DNA from: Epiperipatus broadwayi
Lineage: Eukaryota > Onychophora > Udeonychophora > Euonychophora > Peripatidae
Length of the DNA stretch: 64,000 nucleotides
Assembly (NCBI GenBank): GCA_028023455.1
Contig: JAQFVV010000032.1
Span: forward strand, 932,001 to 996,000
Direction of reading: 5' to 3'
Part shown: piece by piece, positions 34,301-46,759 of the stretch
Layout of the letters: each line of letters starts with the position of its first letter
Numbering within the stretch: position 1 is the stretch's first letter
The notes under the pieces: model-generated
Told to the model about the DNA's origin: nothing
The model's input: the letters and a program-made list of their open reading frames with translations, nothing else
Databases searched by the model: none
Made by a program: the position numbers and the translations under genes

Positions 34301-37300
34301 TATAATATGTGGACATCATTGTTAACTATACTATGATTATTAAAACACAATGTATCCTACTTAACATTACTTTAATACTAAATAGCTGTAACTACTGATG
34401 TATTCCTTATTATTTAAATAAATACAAAAATTGTACCTATGCTTATTTTACATTGTTTTGTTTATAACATTATATCTTAAAATATGCAATACTCATAAGA
34501 AATGAAATACAATATTTGAAATTATTTAACATTTCAAAGAGCAACTTTGCTTTATTTATTTTATTCCTGATATACAGAACATATTCTATGATTCTTTATC
34601 ATTTTAGGTCCATTGGATTTTCAATTCCAATTTGCATAAATTCTACTCCTTCTTATAAGTTAATGAACTTATCTTATTTATACAATAACATTTCTTAAAT
34701 TCTAAATTATTTATTATTTCTTTACAAAATATACAATACTGTACAATGTAGTTACTTTGAAAATTGAGATAGCGAATAGAAGTGTAGGCCTAGGGAAGAA
34801 AAACTTAGAGTCTAACTCATAGTACATATTAGATAAAAACACACCATGGAACAATGTATCTATAAAAAAAATAGAGGCATGACCCATTTGTCTAATGTCC
34901 TCCACTACCAACAATGATGTTAAGCCATTATTTCAGCTTCATAAAACATCAGTATTCAAATAAAATAGACACTGCCCACAAATAAATATATCAGCTACAG
35001 GGCACTGTTAACTGTACTGTATACTTAATAAGATTACAAAAATATTATTCATATTCCTCTAATACATCCTACATTAATATCATCTCTTTGGTTTCATGTT
35101 CTCCAGATTACTCCCAAGTCACTATCTTATCATTTTCCTAATAGATTTATCAAATCTTACACTGACAAATGAAAACTAACTCACATATTCAAAATAATAA
35201 ACAAAATTCAAACATAATTAAAACAATCTCACTAATCTACAAGAAAAGTCTGCTTTACTTTCCTATACCATATTCTTAAAAAAACAACACAAAATAATCA
35301 TTACTTATACTTTAAATATCTAATAATATTAAAGTTTTTTTTAAAGAATCATATAACTATACATCATCATGTTGCATTATATTACTAATATGAAATTAAA
35401 GTATGCATATTCCCAGAAATAAACAAATCCTAATCTTATAATTTAAATGTGTTGTACAAGTGCATTCACATACAACTCAACATTTATACTTCAATACAAT
35501 ATAATTCATTGGCAATCTGCAAAAGAAAAAAAATACATCATAAAATATATCAATATTCGCAATTACTACCTAAGTGATATCAACTTGTAATCACTTATGA
35601 TGTCTTCGTGTCCATCAATTAAATAAAACATTGCATATATGAAATACATCCATACTTCCACACTTTAAAAAAGTTAATTTATTTAAAATATCAAACTATT
35701 TTACTGTAAGATTATTATATCATTAGTACTAAATTAATATTCATGTTCATACTCTTCTAATTAAAATAATACTACACTTTAAAAAGTTAATAAAATAATT
35801 CAAAACAATAATTACATATATCTTCAGCTGACGAATATTCTTTATAAAGTTTAAAAGTTTTTATCTTCTCGACAGTTTTTTTTTTAAAAAAATTCTCCTA
35901 AGAGCAATTTTAAAACCCCCAATCATTGCTAAGTTTCTCTTGCTTGACAATGAACAACCTCCCCAATCTTGCACATGCATTGTAACTCCTTCCCATATGA
36001 TGAGTGAAGTTTAAAAATGAATAATAAAAAAAATAAATTATGACATCCCAAAATCTTGGAAAATTAAATAAAATAATCATCAATCTGTTCTGGAAAAGTT
36101 TATAGAATAATAGTCTATAGTTTCTATTGTCCAGAACAATGATTATTAAAATAATAATAAAATTATAATGTTGAAAAATAATACTTTGAAGCTTCTATTC
36201 TAGAGGATCCTTTATTGGCTTGGTGATGCATCATGTCCTGGTAATTTGACTACGGGCAATCCGGATAAAAAATTTTGCGCAATTTTAAAATATTTCCATA
36301 AATTCCATATTTCTGTTTACTCACATATTCCTTATATTTCAGGTGTATTGGTTAAGATAACTTATGATTTACTATCCCATTTATAGATATTTCCATTATT
36401 CTTCAAATTATCAGTTTTTAAATAATTTTTACGAACACGTATAACCTTATATAATATAGGTTTTATTATATATGCCTTTCTAAAAATACTTTCCTTTAGT
36501 TTTTACTTATAATAGCTTTTTCTTTAAAATATTTACAATGTTTTCCTTAACAAAGGATAAAACATTTATCTTTATAGCATTATATTTCCATAAAAAATTA
36601 TTATAAATTTACTGTATTACTTGTCGGTCTTGAACACGACTCTCTCTCTGTTATAAAAATGCGTTGTTCACTTTTTAATTTACAAGTAGCTTTTCTGTTA
36701 AGCTTTCTGCACAATGTCCAAAATAATACTTTGCTTACTGGAATAGTTCTCTAGGTCAATACCATTAGTATTGCTTTAACAATTACTACTTTTTTAAATA
36801 TTCTTAATTAAATACGTTTCACTTATTGGCATTTCCATATTTTTACTGCAAAGTTATATTAAGTTTTGACGAGTAATCCTGGTAAAGGGAACTTTAAATT
36901 AGCAATGTATATTTTTAATAAAGTTATAAAAATATATTTATACTATGCTCTCTTTGCAAATACTTAAAAAAATTAATATCCTATTAGTTTGCAAATGAAT
37001 TATACGAGAGCATTAAAATTGACTAAAATAAAAAAATTTGCAAGTTACTATCACATTGATCACCGATCACCAATCCCAATTAAATTAATCTGCAGCAGTA
37101 TTTATACCCTACAAAATACCCCATCCTACTGGTGGATTTTTACTTTTCATTTGACACTTAATTTGCATATTGTTATAGTCTTACACAATTAAATTTAAAA
37201 AATAAAATATGACTCATTATAACTTTAAAAATATTATTTAAAAATATTAATCTTAAATCAATTATTAACTTTACTAAAATTAATTAAACACATTAAAATA

Positions 37301-39475
37301 ACTTTTAAAAACAATATTTAATAAATTTATCCCACCTTTAATATTTAATTTATCTATTTTATTTTAAAACAAAATATTTAATTTTTATTAGCTGTATTCA
37401 TTTTATAATACTATTTAAAACATGTTATAATGATAGTTAATTTAAATATTTTCCCTTATGATAGGCAAATAAATATATTCAATTCTATAGTGTAATTTTT
37501 AAAATATTTTGAACTTTGTTAACACAAATACTAGCAAGCATGTGTGCATTACTGTATTATGCAGGACACATGATTTTACAACCTAGACAGATTGTATCCA
37601 AATTTCTGTCTGAAAATAAATGATAAATTGCAACAATTATTACATTAAATAAATAATATAATAATACAAAATTTGGAATAATAATTTAGAAAATATAGAA
37701 TTAAATATAACTTTTCCTACCATAAAGATTACTTTTTAAAATATATGATATTAATTATAATTATTAAATATAATTTATACTTTTAAAATATAGCATTTAT
37801 TTAATTACCAGTTTTAACTATTAAATTTTAACTTTTAAAACATATTTTAAACATTTATTGCTGCATTGTTTATTATGGCCAGCTTTTCCAACCATATGTA
37901 ATTAATATTTTTAGCTTTGTTTAACTGTTTTAAGGTTATTCATTATAATTTTAAGCATTACATATTTTTATTTAGCTTTAAATTGTACTTTTAAACTATT
38001 ATCAATACAATATAACTATTACACAAAGAGAACATATTCTAAATTTAAAATTTTTAGTAATTTTCTGTGATGAAAAGAGCACAATATATATAATTATTAA
38101 GTGATATATCATTTTTAGATATGTGTAATTTAGATAAAAGAAAACTATCTTCATACTCATGCACCCATGTGTCAATAAATGTTTTAAATGAGTGGATAGC
38201 CAGTCATTCTTAATAGCCTACTATTAAATAAATCAATATTTATTGACAGTAATTTCTCTGTTCTGGGATATATAATTTGAATCATTACAAGTAATAAGAT
38301 GATTTAAAAATCTGGTTTTTAAATTAGATCACACTCTATTTCCACTACTATTAATATGAATGTTGTTTTATTTAATAGTATGCTTTAAGAAAGTGTGGTC
38401 ATGCATTGTTTAAAATATTTGTTCTGCCTATTCGTAGGACATATTTGTAAGGATAGTTATCTTCCATATAATGCTTACTTTCAATATACTTAATAAAAAC
38501 CTTTTTAAAAAAATTTTATTTTTAAAAAGTAAATGTATATATAAAGAGTTTATTTCTATTTGAGTGTATGCAAATCATAATCATTGTATGAATATTATTT
38601 ATCATGATATGAAATTGACAGATGCATGTGTTTTCATATGTTGTTGAATATGAGATATATATATTTATAATACGAATATGCATGTGTATGAGTGTATGTT
38701 ATTTTTAAAAAATAATGTAAATGTCTATTATTAAAATCTTTATCAGACATTTTATTAAGACAAAAAATAGTAAACTAGTTTAAAATATTTAAAAAGTTTT
38801 AACGCTACATTAAATTTTCTTGCAACCCGTGAACATTTTCACCATTCTTAACAAGTTAAGTTTTAGTTGAATATTGCCTCTATTGTAAGAAAAATATTGA
38901 TTAACATGTTTCTTTGACAAGTTTGTTTACTTATATTTCCATGTTTTCACGCACGTGAAGACTGATTCAGGAGTTTTTTTATACGTTCAGTAATATTTGT
39001 TATGTTTCTCTCAATCCCTTCTCATTCACTCTATATATATGAGATACTAAGCAACAGTTACTTGCTGATAGATTTGAACAAATATTATCCACAGATCATA
39101 GTATTCTATTGTCTAGATTTTTGGAATTTTTCTTTAAATGATGCATATTATCTAAAAAAATTACATTTATTTAATAAAAGTAAATCCAGTTTTCTTGTGT
39201 TTCATTTCTTTTTTTAGAACAAAGTCATAGCATTGTAATGTGCTGCATACGTTTTTTTGTATTAATAATTTCATCCAGAAAATTTCGATGAAATATGAAT
39301 ACTGGTATATATATGTGTGTGTAAAGTTAAGAGCTCATGCTTTGTGTGTCTATCTACACTATTCATGACTGGGAGTTCAAATTAGGACAGAACTTTCAAT
39401 TGTATAAAGATTTCACACACCAAAAAGGAGATTTATTTTTCAGATAGCTCATCTCTAGCCAATTCGGGCATCATT
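31305..39475. other. AT-rich stretch, no gene seen
   Basis: Eight kilobases of A+T-rich DNA. It has an (AT)n tract near 31870-31888 and a (CA)n tract near 32801-32821. The patch 32100-33420 is somewhat richer in G+C but shows no coding frame or known repeat. Open frames found here are short and unconvincing. Confidence 0.6.
39355..39410 (+). repeat. Possible tRNA-derived SINE fragment
   Basis: ctgggagttcaaattagga resembles a T-arm/B box, preceded by ttaagagctcatgc, which could be a decayed A box. Pairing is not convincing. A weaker B-box-like ggtttaaattcc occurs at about 40098. Confidence 0.25.
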
Positions 39476-39486
39476 TACCAATAATT

Positions 39487-39931
39487 CAGGGATGCCCAAC
39501 CTTTAACTTGACGCAAGCTAGTTGAGAATTTAAAAAAATTTGGGAGCCACAATTATATATTGCATTTTTCATATTACATTTATAAACATAATTCACAAAC
39601 TAAAAAAAACTGGTGTAATATGTTAAAAAGAAAAAAAATGTAAATATTTTATTTATATTTATTTATTAAAAATTTGGTAACATACATATAAATTACAATT
39701 ACAGGAAAAGTATATTTTAATTATTTTATTTAATGTAAAACCTGACACTGCTATCGTTATCGTTTGTATTGTAAAAATGTTTATTTTTTTAGTGTGTGCA
39801 TGTGGCGTCAAGGAACATAAAACATTTTATCAATTTTTCTTGAAGAGTGCAATGCGAGCCACATTAAACATGCATGCATGCATGCATGCAGAGCCACATG
39901 TGACTCGCGAGCTACGGGTTGGGCATCCCTG
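39487..39931. mobile_element. hAT-type MITE with 8-bp target site duplication
   Basis: Non-autonomous DNA element of 445 bp. The left end cagggatgcccaacc (39487-39501) is the exact reverse complement of the right end ggttgggcatccctg (39917-39931). It is flanked by a perfect 8-bp duplication, caataatt, at 39479-39486 and 39932-39939. The CAGGG start and 8-bp duplication are diagnostic of the hAT superfamily. Subterminal gagccac motifs occur near both ends, and a (GCAT)n tract (about 39868-39890) lies inside. No transposase is encoded, so it was moved by an autonomous hAT elsewhere. The undamaged duplication suggests limited age. Confidence 0.96.
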
Positions 39932-40518
39932 CAATAATTGTTATTTTTAGCAAACACATAAATAATTAAATAGAAAGTCCATAACCCCCCAACCAACAAA
40001 CATTTTTTTACAAGAAACTTTATAAGAATGTTTTATAATGTATATAGAATCTTGTGATTTAAAAATAGCACACCTGAATTCCACACATATAACCTTGGTT
40101 TAAATTCCAGACAAAATTTGAAAATGTTTTCATTACAAATTAATTGGATTTAGAATTTTTCTTACAAGTAAAAGTCTCAGAATTAAGCTGTTTTTAGACA
40201 AAGAGTAAAATATCCAAATTCTCATTGAATGTTAAGAAATTAGAAGAATTATTTATTTTTAATTACGCAATGATAGTCTGTTGGAGAGCACTTTTCTTTG
40301 AAATAGGATGTTTAAAAACATTTTATCTTTAGTCATATCTTTTTGATTATTTCCACCATCTAGTTAAATTATTAAAAATTCAAACTATACATATATTTTT
40401 CTAAATACATACAAGTATTAATAAAAAATATATGTCGGTAAAAAATACTATTATTTGAGTGGCATTATTTTCATCGTCAAGTGTAGCTAATCTAATTTTT
40501 TTTCTCTAATGTGTCATA

Positions 40519-40598
40519 GCATCAGCCGGGAAGCGAACCCGCTAACCCGGGACAACTGCTTGTAAAGTGGCTGTCGCTGACCTCTCGACCACCAATGC
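40519..40598 (-). repeat. tRNA-like SINE head, copy 1
   Basis: About 80 nt on the minus strand fold as a tRNA. The ends GCATTGG and CTGATGC pair as an acceptor stem (with G-U pairs). tggtcgagaggtcagc is A-box-like, and gcgggttcgcttcccggc is a T-arm with a good B box (GGTTCGCTTCC). The extra length in the variable region resembles class II (Ser/Leu-type) tRNAs. The same family recurs at 62852-62922, and both continue into a tATGACA-type body, which argues for a SINE rather than a functional tRNA gene. Followed in the sense direction by an A-rich stretch. Confidence 0.7.
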
Positions 40599-40604
40599 TT
40601 ATTT

Positions 40605-43335
40605 AACTAACACAGGAATTGAAATAGTGAATTTATAAATATTCACTTTAAAATAATGCTCTAATCAGTTAGATTATTCTTTGCCAGAATAATCAAACTT
40701 CTTACAGCAATAATTATGTCACTATATCTTGTTATCTTTATTATCATCGATACAGAGATTAAAATATGTCAAGATAGAATGTGTCAAAAAAGTTTGATAA
40801 ATTCCAATACAACAAATCTCCATGAGAACTTTAAAAAATATTTGAAATAAGAAATAAATAAAACAATAATGAATTTCAAAGGAAACTTACTCTGAAATAA
40901 AAAAGGACTTCAAGAATGCCAGGAAAAGTAAGAGTAAAAACTAATGAAATGTAAAAAAAATCCAAGAGAAAATTCATAAATCTCAAGATAATATAATGCA
41001 AAAAACCAACATTTCTAAAAGCAAATTCACTAAGAAATAAAATTGTCACAATAGTAAAACAAAAATAAAAAAGATAAAGATATGGGGGGGGGGTAAGAAA
41101 CTTAAAAAAATATTAAAACATTTCAACTTTATTTGAAAACAAAAATAAGTAATATACAAAAAGGATATATGATAAAGTAGAGCAGGAAATATAAATATAA
41201 AACTTAAATTATAAAGTTGAATGAATAAAAAAGTAACTACTTCAATGGGTTAAATGTCAAAAATTGATACTTGTCAAGAACATTGGAAGTATTTTTCAAC
41301 AAATGAATGATTTAGGATATTTGATAAAAGAATTTAAAAATAATTCAGACAGTGTAAAAAAAGAAAGTAAGAAATATGAAAGAAGATATACATTGAATAT
41401 GTCAGGTCTTAAAAAAGATTAATATGTATGCAAGCAAGATAATTGAAGATAATAAAGAAATAGAAGGATTTTCCAAGAAACTGAAATTTATTTTAATGCA
41501 ATTAAACTGGATACAAATTTAAATAATATAAATTTATGTATTAGTAAGGACAGAAGGAAAGGAATAGAAGCTTCAATATTATATGTGAGACAAGAGAATT
41601 TCAGTTAAAAAAGTTGACAAATGTTAACAAAGGTGTTACTGTACACTGTATGTCTAATTTCGGTATTTTGATTTATAAAACTTAAAATATGCATGAATGA
41701 ATACACTTTTTAGAAGATTTCTTCTTGGTATAATACAACATGGAATAAAAAAGATTAGCTATAGTCAAAAATTATTTGAGTTAATAACATGAAATCTACA
41801 AGAATTTAATGTTAACAATTTTCTAGCATGAAATAATCAACATATTGTTAATGTCAAACAATTTACAAGAAAGATACTACTACTGATGTGAAAAAATATT
41901 GACTCAGTTCTTTTATACTTGAAACACTAATAGTATTTGTCCAATTAAAATCTCAAATGATAAATATAGTTGGACATAATTTCATAAGGCATATATATCA
42001 ATTAACCAATGTGGAAAACTCTATTGAAGTAGATAATCTGATAAGGGCCATTGAATGACTCACAAATGGAAAAAAAAAATTAGAATATAGAACTAAAAAG
42101 TTGGAATGAATATGGAATATTACCTCTAAGACCAGAGAAAAGATAAAAGACCTACCATAAAAAGGCAATCTAAATTTAAATCCAATATTAGAGATCCTGA
42201 TAAAAAAAACACCCTTTAACTCTAATAACAGTATGAAATACCATATCAATAAAAAATATTAGTTTAAATAATAAAATAATCAAATAGAAAAAAATTCAAA
42301 TTTAAAGAGTAAAAAAAAAAAAAAGACTAAATAGCACATTTTTATTAGAGTTCAAAGGATAAATTAAAAGAAAAATGCATTAGAATGTGTATCCTGTTTG
42401 ATATTAAATATGCTATTTCAGAAAAAAGTGTACTAATAGTATTAGTTGAATAAATATATCCAAAAATAATTTAAAGATCTGTCTGAAAAAATATTACCAT
42501 ATTTTATTTTATTTTTTCAAAAAAATTACATAAGAATTATGCTAAATTATATAATTTCATTTAACAATTCAGTAAAAGAAATATGGTGTAGGACAAAGTA
42601 TAATAAAAGAAAGTTACCCAAAGTTCAGATAGAAAATGGTCTATTAATTAGATATTCTAAAGTAAATACTTCTATAATGTTTTTAGTTAATTTCATGAAT
42701 TCTATAAATGAGTATGTACAACTTTAATCGAATAAAGTTCTAGAATTATAAATCATCTTACACTTTTTTAAATGCAAAATATAAAATAAAACACTATGTT
42801 TACTTGTGCTACAATTCATTTTATTGTCTACAATGTTACATTTCTAAATAGGTCAAAATTACATTAAAATGAATCTTTTTAAGAAATTTTAGATAACTTT
42901 AATTAGAAGAGTAGATGGCATTAATAAAAATTATATTAAAGTTATTTTAAACGTTTGCCTGAAGATCGATAATAATGGTATTTTAGATGAGATATGTTGG
43001 ACTATTTCCAACATCTATCATTAAATGTTGAATATCTAAAAAAATTTAAACTTTAATTCATTCTAAATACAAACAATTGTTAGTAATAATACTCAAGTTA
43101 ATAATCTATTACCCTGTATTATCTGCTAACTTAAGTATCATTATTAATAGTTGTTTGGAAAAGTTTTAAATTTTCTAGACATTTAATATTTAATGATGGA
43201 TGATAAAAATAGTCTAACATATAACCACATATTTGTTAAATATTAATTAAAATAGTGTAATTATTAAATATTCTAACACTTTATTAAAGAATAAGTAAAT
43301 ATTGTGTGTGTACTGACATACATATTGCATTAAAA
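40605..43335. other. AT-rich stretch, no gene seen
   Basis: A+T-rich DNA; strikingly A-rich on the plus strand from about 40800 to 42500, with a G10 run at 41084-41093. It may be an old LINE in an advanced state of decay, but no RT motif could be read. Confidence 0.55.
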
Positions 43336-43342
43336 TATTTGA

Positions 43343-43608
43343 TCAGGCAAAACTCTCCATACAGTAGTGCCATTCAGTGCAAGTTGGAGTAATTAATGGA
43401 TGCCAGAAAGCTTGTGTATAAAATCCCTATCTAGTGCCTATTCATCCAATATTCTCAGGCTAGTTTCTAGCTTGTGGCTTTCATCAATGAGGAGCTTTGG
43501 GTCTGAGAGCACTGCAACTAGATCTTGAGTGGCACTACTGTATGGAGAGCTTTGCCTGTTTTAATAATAGTTATTAGCAAGCATAAGAAGTGGTAATCAT
43601 GTGATTAA
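43343..43608. repeat. Hammerhead short repeat, family A copy 4 (snap-back form)
   Basis: Antisense family A from caggcaaaactctcc (43345) through the hammerhead to about 43525. It then switches to the sense end tgagtggcactactg...gcctgttttaat and on into aatagttattagcaagcataag (to about 43608). The inverted arms (43345-43375 with 43527-43562) are about 32-35 bp, shorter than in copy 2 because the sense part starts later. The different switch points show independent inverted joining events. Confidence 0.85.
43444..43502 (-). ncRNA. Type I hammerhead ribozyme motif (family A, copy 4)
   Basis: Outer stem I ACCCAA/TTGGAT has one mismatch and inner stem I CTCA/TGAG is perfect Watson-Crick. The core reads TTGATGA (first C lost) and GAAA is intact. 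Stem III is a single position closed by CTAG, where the usual TT before the cleavage site is CC. Two key positions are damaged, so it should be inactive. The inner stem matches copy 1 rather than copy 3, and both strands changed together. Confidence 0.65.
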
Positions 43609-43609
43609 A

Positions 43610-45010
43610 ATATTTGCTAAGGTAATTCTACCATTCATTTCATTTTATACTTCAAATAGACAACTGTGTTTATTTTTAATAGCAAGTCCATAAAAGCAAT
43701 AAGTCAGAGGGAATCAATTAATTAGTTAATTGGGAAAAAGAATCTAAAAAAATATTGTTTGCTCTCATATATTTTTAATATTTTGTTTGAATAAGAAAAT
43801 AATTTCTATAACTTTAAGTGTCGTAATTTGAAATCGATAGATAAAAATTTTTTTTGAAGTATCAAGCTTATAAAATATCTTGCTAATTGCTAACAAAATA
43901 TATTTATAATTTCTTGCCTAATCAAAATGTATACATTTTTGGTAACTCAACTTGGAAAGTTATTTAGGCAATACGTTTTATTTTATTTATAAATATGAAT
44001 CATATTATGAGTTATAAACTAATGTGCTTTCAACAAAATGTTTTGCAGAGATAAATGTTCTATTGAATTATAAAAAGCAATGCTGTATATTTCATTTAAA
44101 AGAGAAAAATGTGATTTTTGTCAATTAAATTATAATAATGGAACATTAATTCCATATTTTCATCAGCATCTAGTAAAGGAAACTTTTCAAAATTATATTA
44201 CTGTAAACTTATGTTAAGGCAGTTAGTTATTAATTAATTCTCTCAAATATTTATTTAAAAATTTTTAACGTCATAATTTGCAATAACTTTTAAGCTACTT
44301 GTAAAATTAAAAAATATTCCTGAAATATAAATTGTACATTACCTCAATAAGAATTTTAATATCAGAATTATTACTTTTCAATGCTAAAACATTTATATTA
44401 TAAAAGAAAATTACCAATCCATTTTGAAAAAATAAAATGGTAATATAATCTTTGCAATGAAAATAAGCTTTATTAATTGCAACTCTTGTGAACGTCTCAT
44501 TTAAAATTCCTACTTCAGGAAGAAAGAAAAAAGTAGACTTTTTTTAATCTTTTTCTTCTATAGATAAAAATGTATTAAAATAATGAAGTATTCTCACTGC
44601 TCTTTAAAATTGATTAATGCTTTATCCTAGATATATAATTTAAAGCTAAAATGTATATTACATAGAAAACAACTGAATTTTATTATTTTTAAATAGAAAA
44701 ATCCCAAAAATTAATTTAAAAAAGTAGGATATGATTAAAGAGTTAACATTTTTAATAGATTACTTTCTGAATATTGTGGATGTAGTTCTTTCCAGAAATA
44801 TCCATGTCATCCTGAAATGGCATTTCTGGTTAAGTGCAATGGAAATAATTTACCTTAGACAATGCAATATTATGGAAAATATGTCCAAATGATTGATAAA
44901 AATTATATAATTTAATTGCATTCATTAATAAATGGGAAGAGTTATCAGCAAAATATAAAGTTCTGTAATTTAAAAGGAAAAGTGCAACCCGCAATTTACA
45001 CAAAATAGTC
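43610..45010. other. AT-rich stretch, no gene seen
   Basis: Ordinary A+T-rich DNA, no feature recognised. Confidence 0.6.
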
Positions 45011-45014
45011 ATAA

Positions 45015-45190
45015 TATGCAAATAGGGGACGTGAACTCAGGATTTTTCAGTCTATTCATCCTCCACTCTATCTCAAGCAACCAAATCACATGTCCACACA
45101 CATGAAAAAGATAATCTCAAATATATGTATTTTGTGCAGAGCTAGCACTCATCAGTTGAGCCAGATCGTAATCTCACACACATATATACA
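45015..45190 (-). repeat. Hammerhead/tRNA-like short repeat, family B copy 2
   Basis: Sense on the minus strand: hammerhead-like motif first, then catgtgtgtggacatgtgatttgg-type linker, then a tRNA-like end. ttgcttgagatagagtgga resembles an A box, and cctgagttcacgtcccc resembles a T arm with a B box. It aligns with family B copy 1. A third partial piece in the same orientation (gtctattcatct and flanks) lies at about 45588-45625, beyond the microsatellite. Confidence 0.75.
45111..45172 (-). ncRNA. Hammerhead-like motif (family B, copy 2), core damaged
   Basis: CTGATGA is intact (complement of 45149-45155) with stem II gtgc/gcac. The GAAA position reads AAAA, losing the general-base G that is essential for cleavage. 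The inner stem I CTCAA/TTGAG is perfect, better than in copy 1, although an extra T at the cleavage junction disturbs the register. The two copies together therefore show each helix of the fold. Confidence 0.6.
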
Positions 45191-45276
45191 ACCAGTGTTT
45201 GGTTTATATTAAGACAAAAATTCCTCAGATTTTAATGCACAGACTTCAATCTTCTCACCCTTCCAACTATTCAACT

Positions 45277-45493
45277 GTCCATTTCATTGAAAAATGATAG
45301 AATGCTTAAAACTTTTGTTGGATTTGATATTATAGTCATACCTATGTACACATTAAGTCAATCTTACCCCTCATATTATCAGATATTATATATTCATATA
45401 TATTACTAGGAGAAGGATGGGCTGAACTTAAACTAAGATGTCATCTATTTCTCCAGTAATATAAGGCAGCATATAATTTGCTTACACTGAATG

Positions 45494-45587
<94 letters not shown>

Positions 45588-45824
45588 ATTTGATCTCATG
45601 ATTTTTTTAGTCTATTCATCTTCTATTCGATCATTATATATTTCTTGGGAAATAAATGACATCTTAGTATAATTTCAACGCATTCCTCTCCTAGTAATAT
45701 ATATGGATATATAATACCTGATATTATGAGAGGTAAGATTGACTTAATGTGTACATGGGTATGACTATAATATCAAATCCAACAAAAGTTTTAAGCATTC
45801 TGTCATTTTTCAATGAAATGGACA
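45277..45824. repeat. ~175-bp inverted repeat around a (TA)n(GA)n tract
   Basis: Left arm about 45277-45452 and right arm about 45649-45824 are reverse complements at high identity; for example ccaacaaaagttttaagcat on the right matches atgcttaaaacttttgttgg on the left. The ~195-bp spacer contains the microsatellite and a family B fragment. The right arm runs on toward the Penelope-type remnant at 45.95 kb, so the left arm may be an inverted piece of that element. Confidence 0.9.
45494..45584. repeat. (TA)n(GA)n microsatellite
   Basis: About 31 TA units followed by about 14 GA units without interruption. The Tyr-Ile and Arg-Glu repeat frame across it is not a gene. Confidence 0.98.
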
Positions 45825-45949
45825 TAAAGTATTGCTTATTTGTTCCATTTTATAACCAACATCAAGCAATTCTTTGGCAAATATCTCAATATTTTTAATG
45901 TCAATTTTAAAAAAAGTATTATAATTTAAAGTAAATGAAGATTAACAGT

Positions 45950-46440
45950 AAACAATGGATATCTATTCCATTTATTTCAAATCCACAAGTGAAATTTTTT
46001 AGGGATATATATAAGAATGTGTTTAATATTTAATTCTATGTTCCAAACAATATTAATAAATTAGTCAATAATTCTAAGGATGTCATACCTTTCAAGCAGA
46101 AAAGTAATGTCATATATCATTTTTTTGTGAATGTATGCTATAATATATAGGTGAATCTAGGTGCACTATTGAGAAGAGATTGAGGGAGCATGAATTGTTA
46201 TATAAACGTGCAAAAAGTAAAAATAATGATTTAATTTCTCCTTCAGTTTTTTTTTTGATCATGAAAAAACATGTAAATATAAATTTAAATTTGATTTTGA
46301 AAATGTGAAAATTCTTCAAGAAGAAAGAAACCATAATAAAAGAAAAATTAAAAAGGCAATTTTTATAAATAGGAATAAAATGCACTTAATAAATAGGCAA
46401 TCTGCTAACATTAAAATACGAGATTCGTGGAATTTGAATT
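45950..46440 (+). pseudogene. Penelope-like GIY-YIG endonuclease remnant
   Basis: Across several plus-strand frames the C-terminal endonuclease of a Penelope-like element can be read: NNSKDVIPFKQKSNVIYHFF (GIY half), a YYIGES-like YIG half near 46140, CTIEKRLREHELLY (the conserved Arg and Glu-His helix, about 46160-46200), then RAKSKNND and later KKETIIKEKLKR. Many stops and frameshifts separate these pieces. It is a different, older family from the pair at 26.5-30.2 kb, since the sequences do not match at nucleotide level. The RT portion upstream (45.83-45.95 kb) could not be read. Confidence 0.62.
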
Positions 46441-46554
46441 GATGACGATTGCTTCTGCTTTGTTTTCTTTTTTTGAATTTTAATGGCAGTTGAGGCAGGT
46501 TTAAGAAATTAACCGAAAGTACTTCTGCGAATTTAAGGATTGTTTTTAATAGTT

Positions 46555-46574
46555 TGTTGTTGTTGTTGTTGTTG

Positions 46575-46646
<72 letters not shown>
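46555..46646. repeat. (GTT)n(ATT)n microsatellite
   Basis: About seven GTT units followed by more than twenty ATT units. It produces spurious Cys and Tyr runs in translation. Confidence 0.98.
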
Positions 46647-46647
<1 letters not shown>

Positions 46648-46759
46648 AATTTTGTATTAATTAACAGACATTTTATTTATATATATATATGCAACAAATG
46701 TTTATTTTTTGCTACATTAAGAAAATATCACGATAGATTAGTTTCACTTATCTGTTAGA

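Noticed and set aside
39808-39999. 63-codon minus-strand frame across the hAT MITE end
   Set aside because: It spans the element boundary and target duplication and includes the (GCAT)n tract, so it cannot be an inherited gene.
45478-45672. Plus-strand frame with Tyr-Ile and Arg-Glu runs
   Set aside because: Translation of the (TA)n(GA)n tract.
46540-46758. Plus-strand frame with Cys and Tyr runs
   Set aside because: Translation of (GTT)n(ATT)n.
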